From the NCBI GenBank assembly GCA_963828855.1, contig CAWHGB010000002.1, positions 806,001 to 870,000 of the forward strand: 64,000 nt of DNA, in the 5' to 3' direction. The position numbers were made by a program, and so were the translations under genes. The stretch is from CAVVEQ01 sp963828855 (GTDB lineage Bacteria > Chloroflexota > Anaerolineae > Anaerolineales > Anaerolineaceae). Below the pieces are notes generated by a model. The model did no database searches. It saw only the letters and a program-made list of their open reading frames with translations, and was not told where the DNA came from. Positions within the stretch are counted from its first letter, which is position 1; the number at the start of each line of letters is the position of its first letter. Shown here piece by piece: positions 45,331 through 55,159 of this stretch.

Positions 45331-46209
45331 ATGGATGATACCCCGCACGTCCCACCATTCACCGAGCCGGTTCCCCCGGCGGAACCGCCCGCCCAACCGC
45401 CCCCCCTCCGTCCATCCCGGCCAGCGCAAGGGTTCCCCTCCCCGCAGCGCGCCATGCTACTGGGCAGCCTGCAGGTGGTGCTCAGCGCTGCGGTCGTGAT
45501 CGCTACGGTCTTCACCCTCTGGAATCCGGCCAACCTCTTCAATAACCAGACCATGGCGCAGGCGCTGCTTGCCTGGCAGGTACAATCGAACTATCCACAA
45601 AACGGGTCGCAGTTCTTCCCCACCATCACTGCCCAGCCTTCCGAGCATATCGGTATCGTTGCCGGGCACTATTCCAAGGATACGAACAGCTACGACCCAG
45701 GCGCGGTTTGCGAGGACGGGCTCACCGAGCAATCGGTGAACTTCCGGATCGCGACCGCGGTGATGCAGAAACTGAACGCGATGGGGTACCAGGTGGATCT
45801 CCTGCAGGAATTTGATCCCCTCCTCAGTGGGTATCGCGGGCAGGTGCTCGTATCCATTCACAATGACTCCTGCGAATACCAGGGTGACCAGGCTACCGGG
45901 TTCAAGGTTGCCGCCGCGGTTCGCAATGCCTATCCTGAAGCTGCCGACCAGCTCACCAACTGCCTGATCGACCGCTTCGGCCGGGATACCGGGCTGCAGT
46001 TCCACTACAACACCATCACCAACGATATGACCGAGTATCACTCCTTCAATGAGATCAACAGCAACACCCCGGCTGCCATCATCGAGACCGGCTTCCTCAA
46101 CCTCGACCGCCAGTTCCTCACCGAGCAGTCCGACAGGGTGGCCCAGGGCGTTGTGGATGGCATCACCTGTTACCTGAACGACGAAAAGGTGGAAAACCCC
46201 ACGCAATGA
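45331..46209 (+). CDS. N-acetylmuramoyl-L-alanine amidase (Amidase_3)
   Basis: 292 residues. A Pro-rich cytoplasmic N-terminus (about 1-40), one membrane helix (about 45-70, LQVVLSAAVVIATVFTLW), then the zinc amidase: IGIVAGHYSKDTNSYDPGAVC (His ligand), DGLTEQSVNFRIAT (Glu), VLVSIHNDSC (His) and PAAIIETGFLNLDRQFL (catalytic Glu). It cuts the bond between muramic acid and the stem peptide outside the membrane. Its TGA overlaps the next ATG (ATGA). Confidence 0.92.
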   Translation: MDDTPHVPPFTEPVPPAEPPAQPPPLRPSRPAQGFPSPQRAMLLGSLQVVLSAAVVIATVFTLWNPANLFNNQTMAQALLAWQVQSNYPQNGSQFFPTITAQPSEHIGIVAGHYSKDTNSYDPGAVCEDGLTEQSVNFRIATAVMQKLNAMGYQVDLLQEFDPLLSGYRGQVLVSIHNDSCEYQGDQATGFKVAAAVRNAYPEAADQLTNCLIDRFGRDTGLQFHYNTITNDMTEYHSFNEINSNTPAAIIETGFLNLDRQFLTEQSDRVAQGVVDGITCYLNDEKVENPTQ

Positions 46210-47315
46210 GCGCTTCCGCTGACCCCAGGGCACGCGATGCGCTGGAAAAGGCGCAGGAAGCCTTTCAGCAGGGCGACCGTATCGCCGCGCGGGATTGGGC
46301 CGCGCAGGCTGCCCGCCTGGATCCCAGCATCGAAGAACCCTGGCTCATCCTGGCCGCCGTGGCCAGCCCCCAAGCCAGCGTGGAATACCTCCAGCGCGCC
46401 CTGCAGATCAACCCGCAGAGCGAGCAGGCCCGCCGTGGCTTGGAATGGGCAGCGCTCCGCATGCAACAACCCGGTACCGCGCCTCTCACCCCGCTGCTGA
46501 AGCCGATCGCCGTACGCAAGGTGAGCGATACTCAGCCATTTAGAACCTCGCCGCTCAAGCCGCCTGCCGCGGTTGGGGATACCCAACCGGTTAAGGTGGT
46601 GAAATCCAAGCCAAAACCTAAAGCACAGAAGGGCATCTCCGGGGGGCTCATCCTCATCCCTGCCCTGCTCGTCACCCTCATCTGCGTCGCTGCGATCTAC
46701 TTCCTGGCACTCCCCCAGCTGACCGCCCGCGCCAACCCCTCCTCCGCCTCGCGCCCGGCAGACCTGCTGGAAAAGCCGACCCTCACCCCTACCGCCACGG
46801 CCACCTTCACGCCATCGCCTTCGCCCACGCCCACCCTCACCCCCACCGAGACGCCCACACCCATCCCCACCGAAACCCCGGTGCCCACCGCCACCTACAA
46901 CCCCTGCCCGCCGCCCTATTGCGGAAGGGATGACACCTACGAAGCACCATTTCCCATCGATCCCAGCCGCTGGATCGACGTGGACCTTTCCACCCAGATG
47001 GTCTATGCCTATGAAGGCGACGCGGTGGTCAATTCCTTCCTGATCTCCTCCGGGTTGTGGCAGCACCCAACCGTCACCGGCACCTACCAGATCTATGCCA
47101 AGTATCCCTCCACGCTGATGGCAGGCGAGGATTATTACCTGCCCGGGGTGCCCTGGGTGATGTATTTTTACAAGGGATATTCCTTCCACGGAACCTACTG
47201 GCACAGCAACTTCGGCACCCCCATGAGCCACGGCTGCCTGAATATGTATACCCCCGATGCCGAATGGCTTTACAACTGGGCGGATATTGGTACCACGGTG
47301 AACGTCCATGACTGA
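46206..47315 (+). CDS. L,D-transpeptidase with N-terminal TPR segment
   Basis: 369 residues. TPR-like helices at 1-90 (DALEKAQEAFQQGDRIAARDWAAQAARLD), a membrane helix near 145-170 (LILIPALLVTLICVAAIYFLAL), a long Thr/Pro linker with TPTPS-type repeats to about 235, then a YkuD domain: WIDVDLSTQMVYAYEGD, FHGTYWHSNFGTPMSHGCLNM with the catalytic SHGC. It forms 3-3 cross-links in peptidoglycan or anchors proteins. Overlaps the amidase upstream and the next transpeptidase downstream by eight bases. Confidence 0.92.
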   Translation: MSASADPRARDALEKAQEAFQQGDRIAARDWAAQAARLDPSIEEPWLILAAVASPQASVEYLQRALQINPQSEQARRGLEWAALRMQQPGTAPLTPLLKPIAVRKVSDTQPFRTSPLKPPAAVGDTQPVKVVKSKPKPKAQKGISGGLILIPALLVTLICVAAIYFLALPQLTARANPSSASRPADLLEKPTLTPTATATFTPSPSPTPTLTPTETPTPIPTETPVPTATYNPCPPPYCGRDDTYEAPFPIDPSRWIDVDLSTQMVYAYEGDAVVNSFLISSGLWQHPTVTGTYQIYAKYPSTLMAGEDYYLPGVPWVMYFYKGYSFHGTYWHSNFGTPMSHGCLNMYTPDAEWLYNWADIGTTVNVHD

Positions 47316-48386
47316 GCGGAGCGACCTGACCCGATTCCTTTCGACCCCCGCTTCGCGCCGGGATTTCCTCAAGATCTCCGGCAGCGGGGTTCTCTCCGCC
47401 GCCTTTCTGCCGGGTTTGAACGCCCTGCGCCACCCGGAGCTCATCGCCGATCGCGAGGAGGTGCCCACCCAGGGGCGGGTGACCGATAACAACACCGGGC
47501 TTTATGAGCGTCCTTCTATCCTTTCCAGGCAGATCAAAACCTATTACAAGGATATCATCCTGCCCATCAGCGCAGTGACGGTGGGCGATGACGAGGATAG
47601 CTACAACCGGGTCTGGTACCGGGTGAATAACGAAGGATACGTACCTTCCGGAAAGGTCCAGCCGGTGGGCGTGAAGCTGAACGACCCCGATTTCACCATC
47701 CTGCCTGAAGGCCGCCTGGCGAATGTGACCGTCCCTTTCACCGACGCGGTGGAGGATCCGGCCAAACCTGGTGCGGTCATCTACCGGCTTTACTACGGCA
47801 CCACCTACTGGGTGGTGGAGGCTCTGATGGACGATGCCCGCCAGGCCTGGTACAAGCTCAAAGATGATTATTTCAAAGAGAAATATTACTTTGTGAACGC
47901 CCGCCACCTGCATCTCTTACACCCCCGAGGAGATCGCGCCGATCTCACCCACCGTCCCCCGTGACCAGAAACGCATCGAAGTCCGCCTCGCGGAACAGGT
48001 GGTGATCGCCTATGAAAAGGATCACGCCGGTCTTCGTCAGCCGGGTGGCCACCGGCGCAGAGTGGAAGCACGGTGTTTTCTATACCCCCCTCGGGCGGCA
48101 CTATATCCATCACAAGCGCCCCTCCCGCCACATGACCTCCGGCTCTCCCGAAAACCCGGTTGGGTATGACCTGCCCGGCGTGCCCTGGGTCTCCTACATC
48201 AACGACAAGGGCATTTCCTTTCACGGCACGTACTGGCATAACGATTTCGGGCATCCGCGCAGCCACGGCTGCATCAACCTGCCCATCTCTTCCGCCCAGT
48301 GGATCTTCCGCTGGACCCAGCCTGTGGTATCCTTCGGGGAGGACCTCGTGTGGACCGATCCCGGTACCCGCGTGGATATTCTTTAA
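47308..48386 (+). CDS. L,D-transpeptidase with twin-arginine-type signal, frameshifted
   Basis: About 359 residues. The N-terminus ASRRDFLKISGSGVLSAAFLPG is a Tat-type signal. A middle domain of SH3-like repeats (TDNNTGLYERPSILSRQIKTYYKD, YRVNNEGYVPSGKVQPV) precedes the YkuD domain. Near 47920-48030 the frame breaks at least twice; the joined part reads ISPTVPRDQKRIEVRLAEQ, then GVFYTPLGRHYIHHKRPSRHM, and FHGTYWHNDFGHPRSHGCINL with catalytic Cys. Second transpeptidase in the cell-wall operon, the two differing in export route. Confidence 0.88.
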
Positions 48387-48397
48387 AGGTATTTGTC

Positions 48398-48824
48398 ATG
48401 TCAAAAAAAGCGCTCTTCAAGGGACTGGTGATCGACGAGAACGACCGCCCTGTGCAGGTGACCAACGTGGGGGAGGAATCCTTCTACGTGGTGGATGACG
48501 CCGGTTTCCTGCGCCATATCCCTTCCGAGCAGGTGGATCGGCAGGTGCTGGATTTTCTCAAACAGCAGATGGAGGGCAACGAGGAAGCCATCACCGAGCA
48601 GACTGCCAAAGATGCTCGGCCAGGAGGACCTCTTCACCCGCGCCATGATGCTCAACCAGGTTAAGAATATGGGCAGCCACTTCGACAAGCTGCTCGAGAC
48701 CGGCATTCCCGAGGATGCCCTCTCCTACCTGGGCATGCTCGGCTTCCGTGTGGTGATCAACGTGCATGGCGAGGTGGTGCGCGTGGATCAACCCTCCGCG
48801 CCCGAGCAAAACGGCGACGATTGA
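48398..48824 (+). CDS. Small conserved-looking protein of unknown function, one frameshift
   Basis: About 141 residues from MSKKALFKGLVIDENDRPVQV. The frame breaks near 48613 and continues LGQEDLFTRAMMLNQVKNMGSHFDKLLETGIPEDALSYLGMLGFRVVINVHGEVV. Soluble, acidic, no motif I recognise. A start codon 11 bases after the transpeptidase stop suggests it belongs to the same transcript, and a thioredoxin-TPR gene follows 36 bases on. Confidence 0.65.
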
Positions 48825-48860
48825 TTTTCCCTTCTGGTAAAATTCAATAAAGAGGAAAAA

Positions 48861-49695
48861 ATGCCCGGCAGGGAAATCATTAACGTTACGGAAGCTGATT
48901 TCGAATTCGAGGTTATCGCGTATTCGAAGAACACCCCCGTGGTGGTGGATTTTTGGGCGGAGTGGTGCCAGCCCTGCAAGGTGCTCACCCCCCTGCTGGA
49001 AAAACTGGTGGGCGAGCTGGGCGGCAGCTTCCGCCTGGCCAAGGTGGACGTGGACGCCAACCCCAACCTGGCAGCGCGATTCAACGTGCGCTCCATCCCC
49101 ACCGTCATCGCCTTCAGCGATGCCGCCCCGCGCGACCAGCTCATCGGTGTGCAATCCGAACCGCGCCTGCGCGCCTTCCTGGAAGCCATCGTCCCGCCCA
49201 GCCCGCTGAGCCTGGCGATCGAAAAAGCCAACGGGCTGCTCTGCCGCGCACAAATGGGTGGAAGCCGAGACCGAATTCCGCCAGATCCTCGCCAAAGAGA
49301 ACGATATCCCGGCCTGCCTGCTGGGGCTATCCATCGCCCAGCTTGCCCAGGGGAAGGCATCCGAGGGCAGGCTGCATCTATACAACTTCCCCGCCAGCAA
49401 GGAATTCACCCGCGCCGAAACCCTGATCCCTTACGCGGACGCGCTCATCGCCTTCCAGGAAAACGCCCTCCCGCAGGGAGGCGATTTGGACGCGGCGTTC
49501 TTGAATGCCATCCGGTTGGGCTCACAGGGAAAGTTCGATTTGGCGCTCGACGGCCTGCTGGATATCCTCCGGCAGGATAAGCACTACCGCGATGAAAAAG
49601 CCCGCCTGGTGATCCTCGCGCTGCTCGAGATCCTGGGAACGAATGACCCGCAATCTCGCAGTTACCGATCCGAGTTGATGTCGGTGCTGTATTAG
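48861..49695 (+). CDS. Thioredoxin-TPR co-chaperone (YbbN/CnoX-like), one frameshift
   Basis: About 277 residues with AGAGGAAAAA before the ATG. Thioredoxin fold at 1-110: VVVDFWAEWCQPCKVLTPLLEKLV with active CxxC (WCQPC) and RSIPTVIAFSD (cis-Pro). One break near 49255, then TPR-like helices to the end (WVEAETEFRQILAKEND, LDAAFLNAIRLGSQGKFDLALDGLLDILR). The layout matches E. coli CnoX/YbbN, which protects unfolding proteins from oxidation and passes them to chaperones. Unlike E. coli CnoX, it keeps both active-site cysteines. Confidence 0.88.
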
Positions 49696-49801
49696 AGATT
49701 TGCTCTTTATCGCGAGCGTAATCGGCTGAGACTTTGTAAGCGCCGCTTGCGCTCCGAGTGTTTTTCCGGAGCGGCGATCTGATGCCGATCCTCTTTTCTG
49801 T

Positions 49802-49864
49802 AAAAAAAAGGCGGACAGGGGTCCGCCCTATAAGAAAGAAAACCGGGGCGCGAAAGCGCCCCGG
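49802..49864 (-). terminator. Two tandem terminators after beta-helix protein A
   Basis: First reached on the minus strand: CCGGGGCGC / GCGCCCCGG with TTTC loop (49843-49864) then TTTTCTTTCTT. Second: GGCGGAC / GTCCGCC (49810-49827) then eight T. They end the 5 kb beta-helix gene, not the plus-strand thioredoxin gene. Confidence 0.8.
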
Positions 49865-49900
49865 CAATTTCTAGGATACTTATCAATCAGTCTGGTTGAT

Positions 49901-52900
49901 TTAGCTCACTGTCAGAATCCACCCTCCTACCAGCATCAAGTTCTTATCCCCGGGGTTGGGGTTTCGCAAGTTGCCGAACCATGTCGAATTGGTCAGCTTG
50001 AAGGCAGGTGTGCCCGATGTGGCCTCCGCCCAGATTCCAGCCCAATCGTTCATGATCGAGGTTGTGTTATTGATGAACACGTTACCGGCAGTGTGTATGC
50101 CGATACCATCCTGGCGGTTACTTGCTGACCAGGAACTGTTGATCGTGACAACGCCGGAGGAGGTCACATGAATCCCGTTCTCATTGAACCGACTGATGAT
50201 CGTATTGAGCGTAACTGCTGGCTTTACAACCGCGGCCACGTTCAGGTTATTCACGACCAACCCGTCAAGTTTGTTATAAATGGCTTCGAGGTCGGTGACG
50301 GTGACCGCCCCAAAGGACACAATATTGACCCCCACACCTTTGTTGTTGCCGATGGCTAAATTCTTACCCAGCGTATTAAGCATGGTCACCGTGCCCGTGC
50401 TTGCGCCGTTGTTGTTTAGCAGGTTCGCACCGGACATGGCATTGCTATTTACTACCAGGAAATTGGTGGTGATCGAACCCTTCGCATTCACATAAAGACC
50501 ATCCAGAGCTTCGGCGCGTGCCGCATCGTAACCGTTGTTATTGGCTGTGATTTTGTTGAGGATGATCGCCTTGGTGCTATCCGGAGCTCCCGTCTGGTCT
50601 ATAAAAATACCATAGCGGGTATTATCCCTGGCTTCCATCAAATTGATCGTGACCGCACCATTGGTTATTATCTTCAGACCATCCATCGTGTTACCAGTTG
50701 CGGATATGTCGGTAAAAACGATGGGCGAAAGTCCTGATCCGTTTGTGTTTACCAGGTAAATGCCATAGGCATCCGAGACGTAATTATTTCCCCAGTCTTT
50801 CCCGTTGTTCTGGGCTTTGACTTTGGTCAGGGTGATCTTTCCGCCAGCTTCTACAAACAAACCATTATCCTGGTTATTGCCGAACCAGTTGAAATCTGCT
50901 ACTGGAGCGTTAAGGGTGAAGATGCCCAGTGTGACCACATGGGCGCCGTACCCGCTGTTACCCCAGGCACCAGCGTTGGTGAAGGTCACTGCACCCCAGG
51001 TGTCGATGTCCATCCCCGCGCCGCCGTTTCCATTGCTGTAAACGTTTGTAAAGGTCACAGCACCGTGGGACCGGAGATAGATCCCCGACTCGGTCGAACC
51101 CCAATCGTCCACATTAATGTCGCTGAAAATGATCGATGAGGCAGGAGTGCCGGTTGTGTTGTTTACATAAAACCCGTGACCCCTGTTCCCGCTCAGGGAG
51201 CCGGACTTTACCGTGACGGTACCTTTGGTAACAATATTGGCACCATTTCCATCGTTAATATTGAAATTGACGTTGGTCAGGGCTACACCGGGCGTGCCAG
51301 TAGCGCTAAATGTGTTGTTGACGAGCAAACCATCATCTCCACCATCGTTCAATTCCATACCCTTCAGGGTGACCACGCCGGCTGAGATCACAACGATATT
51401 GGTTCCGCTATTGTTGCTATTCCAGCGGTTATTCGTATTGGTGATGGTTACCGCCCCGGTACCGGTGTGGTTATCAACGTAGATTCCATTGGCGGCATCT
51501 TCGTGCTCAATGAATACAAGCGGTTTTACGCCATCCCATATTCTCATTGCATAACGATATCCAGGGTAAGTATCCTGGGTGTATACATGGATCGTGTATT
51601 CACCGTAATCCAGCACACCAAGATGTAAGGTAAGTAACCCATCGGTTCCATACCCATCGGTTACCCAATTGCCATCCTGATCGGTCACGGAGATCCAGGG
51701 ATTGAACCGCCCGCTTTCCACCTCTATGGTGACATCTTCGGTACCCGAAGACATGATCCGCCAGGTCTGGTTGTCGCTCAGGTTGTCGGTCCACTGATCC
51801 CCGAAACTTAATGGGTAATCATTCCTGGAATTAGTGTCCGCCTGGCTGTCCGTAACCGTTACGACACCTTTGCTCTCGATGAAAATCCCTGTTCCTCCAT
51901 TCCTGGAAGCGTCAACATTGGTCACGGTCACAGCTTTTCCAGCAGCAGTAGGCAGGCTTGGCAGGTTGGAAATATTCGCCCCGCATAACCTGTTCTCGTT
52001 CGCTGAACCATTCTTCCAACTGACTGTACCAGTGGTGCTGACGGAAAGACCGCAATTGCCGTTCCGGTCAAAATATGCATCAGTCAGGGTCACATTGCCT
52101 GCGCCACCATTATTCATCAGCGCTGCGCCATTATTTCCATTACTATTTGCCTGAATTTTGGAAAGTGTGATATTTCCATGGGCGGTTATCTGAAGCCCAC
52201 TACCCCAGTTATAAGCCAGGTTTTCCCAGTAATTTGATGTTCCGCTCAAGGTCACCGCGCCTGTTCCACCATCATCAATATACATACCCATATCGCGGTT
52301 ATCCCGAGCCTGGAAAAACGCCACTGTGATTGTGCCTTTTGTTGAAAGCCAGAGGCCGCCGCTCAGATTGTTGGAAAAAGAGTTGCCCTCGGTGCAGAAG
52401 TTGTTCCCGCACCATGACCCAACCTGCTTGATCGTAACCGCTGCAGTGCCTGTGTGATTATCAATATATAATCCGTAACCGCCGAGGTTGGGATTAACCC
52501 CATCATCATAAAGGTTGTTGGAAGCATAGATATTTGTGAGGGCAACCGCGCCGTTGGTCAGGATCCGCAGTCCATCCAGCGAATTCCACTGGAACTCGTT
52601 ACCCTTGCCGGTTGTCGCGTTGATGGTCACGCCTGCTATCCCCGCAGTATTTGTAAGAGTTGCCCCATAACCATCGTTATTGTTCGAGCTTACGTTTGAA
52701 AGGGTGATCAAGCCCTTGCTTAAAATCCGTAAGCCATCCTCGTCACTATTCGAATCATCATCCACCCATTCTTCGAGGATTTCATCCCAATGGCCATTCC
52801 GGTTATGGTTGATATTTGCATCCGTGATCGTGATTGCCGCACCGGCAACCAACCCGGGCGGGATATTGTTGATATCCAATCCGGCACCCCGGTTATCGGT

Positions 52901-54873
52901 CACTGAAATTTTGCTGATCGTCACCGCACCACGCGAGTGCACCTGCAGCCCGCCAGTGCCGTTATTCCAATAACCATTTACAAAACCAGCTGGTGCAAGC
53001 ACGTTCACCGTCACTGTTGGAAGAGCGGTCGTCGGCACGAAGGAGTTATCGATATACCCGCCCAGCATCCCATTATCGTGGCTGTCCAGGTTCATTACCG
53101 TCACCGGACCCATGGTGATAATTGTGTACCCGTTCCAGCCGTTATTGCGGGTTTCATTGAATAATCCGCTCGCATTGGTGATCGTCACCGCGCTGGTACT
53201 TAAATTGGAAATACCCACGCCATCCATCCGGTTGTCGCTGCTTTTAATATCGCTCAGCGTCATCACACCGCGGCCGTCGATATAGATCCCGTAATCATTT
53301 CCGGGAGTTTCAAGCCCTTTCAATGTTATAGCCGCAAACCCGGGTGAATCTGAGGTCACGATCCGGACACCATCATCACCGTTCCAACCAGAATAAATGC
53401 TTGTCACTGTCACTGCGCCCTTGGCGTAGATGTCAAGACCGCTGCCGCCATTATTGGATATACCCGAATTCTTGATGGTCACAGTGCCAGTACCGGGGTT
53501 ATCGCACATCGTGTCAGTATCTCGAAAATCCAGGCAGGATTCAACATAAATCCCAGTCCCAATGTTATTTTCCGTGTGTAAATGTGTCCCTAAAAAGGAG
53601 GTATTAACAGTGGCGATCAATCCGCCCATATTATTGTTATTCGCCTGGAGATTTTCTACGACCGCTGTATTACCCACGAAGGTCAAACCATTCCCCAAGC
53701 CCACTTCGTTAAATTGGTCATTAAAGTCAAAAATGCTGTTCTTTATTGAAATTGGATTGTTCCAGGAAATTATTTTCGCGCCGTCACCTTTGTTTCCCGA
53801 AGCTGAAACACCGTACACATTTACAGGGCCAAGAACAGAGGCAAACAGACCGGAGTAATTTGGAAAAACTCCGATATAACCGGTTTCATCGTATGTATCA
53901 TCATAACCAACAACTCCGTTATTGACGTTTTGCAGGTTATTATCGAAAGTGCTGTTGGTAATTTTTACTGAATTGGCGTTAATGATCCAAGCACCCAAGT
54001 AGCCATTCCCACTGGAATCCACCCGGTTAAGTTCCACAGGGCCTGTGTGGATGACCCGGATTCCCGTACTATCCTCCCCGGTTGCCTGGGCGTTTACATC
54101 GGTCAACTTGATTGTCCCAGCGTTATCCTCTATCTGGATTGCCGAATAATCCGCATCAACGGTATTTTTCACGGTCAAGTTATTGACAGAGAACCCGCTG
54201 GTAAAGTTGCGGATATACAATCGCCCATTGATAATGATGTCTTCAGCAGGGCTGTCTTTCCCTTCAATACCCAATAGCCCTTTCACCCCATTCAAGCTGC
54301 CATCTACATCGACATATTCGTCGTAAGTGCCTGCCTGGATGTATAGTTTACGGTCGGTAGGGGTATAGTTATTCGATGCCATATGCTGCAAGGCTGCAGT
54401 GATCGGAGTTGGGCTAAGAAAACAATTCACACCGCAAGAACCTGGGGCTGTAGCGTAAAAGAACTGATAAGTGGTCGACCCTACCGTGTAATAAGGATCA
54501 CCTTCGGATATCAGCATCCCTGTTGAACGCGCAGCCAGGGTCACTGGTTCCCCGGTCGTTTCCGCCAGCACTACGCCGGCATCATCCAGTGCTTCTGCCA
54601 GGCTGGCTTCCTCCACCGGGGTTTCCTCCACCGGCGCAGACTCAGCCGGTAGTTCCTCGGCCGGCTCGGCTTCCGTGGCATCGGTAGGAATCAACCTCCG
54701 TGGGCACGGCTTCCGTGGCCTCCGGTGCAAAGCACTTCCACCGGTACCTCGGTCGGTGTCACCTCCGGCGGCACCTCGTCCTGCGCGAAGACAGGCGAGA
54801 CAAACAAAAAAGCCGCCAGCAGCGCGATCAACGCGCAGATAGGCAGCGAGGTCAGAAAACCTTTACGGATCAT
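49901..54873 (-). CDS. Giant secreted beta-helix protein A
   Basis: About 1657 residues. The start at 54873 has GGAGGG upstream; a signal peptide follows (LTSLPICALIALLAAFLFVSPVFAQ). A Pro/Glu/Val-rich linker contains a break near 54700-54730. A conserved head (SLAEALDDAGVVLAETTGEPV, GDPYYTVGSTTYQFF, TPTDRKLYIQAGTYDEY) leads into more than 1300 residues of parallel beta-helix coils of about 24 residues, e.g. GAVTVTSIYSGWNGDDGVRI and NHTGTGAVTITNTNN. At about 970-1070 a PPC-like beta-sandwich interrupts it (NLSDNQTWRIMSSGTEDVTIEV...GEYTIHVYTQD). It ends STWFGNLRNPNPGDKNLMLVGGW, shared with proteins B and C. Probably a surface protein; role unknown. Confidence 0.85.
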
Positions 54874-54923
54874 GCGTCCCTCCATATTGAGATGTGAAAA
54901 AACTTTTGCGGCGTTGGCTGGGT

Positions 54924-54937
54924 GGGATTTCCCCCGT
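54924..54937 (-). promoter_or_regulatory. Shared upstream element of beta-helix gene A
   Basis: ACGGGGGAAATCCC on the minus strand, an imperfect palindrome. The CCCCCGT block begins exactly 58 bases from the start codon end, as in gene B. Confidence 0.4.
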
Positions 54938-55105
54938 CGATGATTCAACGCCGGGATGATTTTAGCAAATCATCTTCGGATCGCCAAGTGATTTTTCACT
55001 TATTTGAAGTATTGCAAAGTGACTGTAAGGTGGAAAAAACAAGACCGTGTCTGCCGCACGGAGCTGATGTCGGTACTCTATTAATATTCAAGAAATATTA
55101 AATAT

Positions 55106-55138
55106 AAAAACCTGCAGGGTCCGCTCGGGACCCTGCAG
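55106..55138 (-). terminator. Terminator after beta-helix protein B
   Basis: CTGCAGGGTCC / GGACCCTGCAG hairpin (55112-55138) followed by TTTTTATATTTAA on the minus strand. The rest of 54874-55159 carries only the upstream element of gene A. Confidence 0.85.
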
Positions 55139-55159
55139 AATTTTCATATTTCAATTGGT

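Noticed and set aside
49735..49790. GC-rich partial inverted repeat (CGCCGCT...AGCGGCG) after the thioredoxin gene
   Set aside because: The stem is interrupted and has no T-run after it on the plus strand, so I do not call a terminator.
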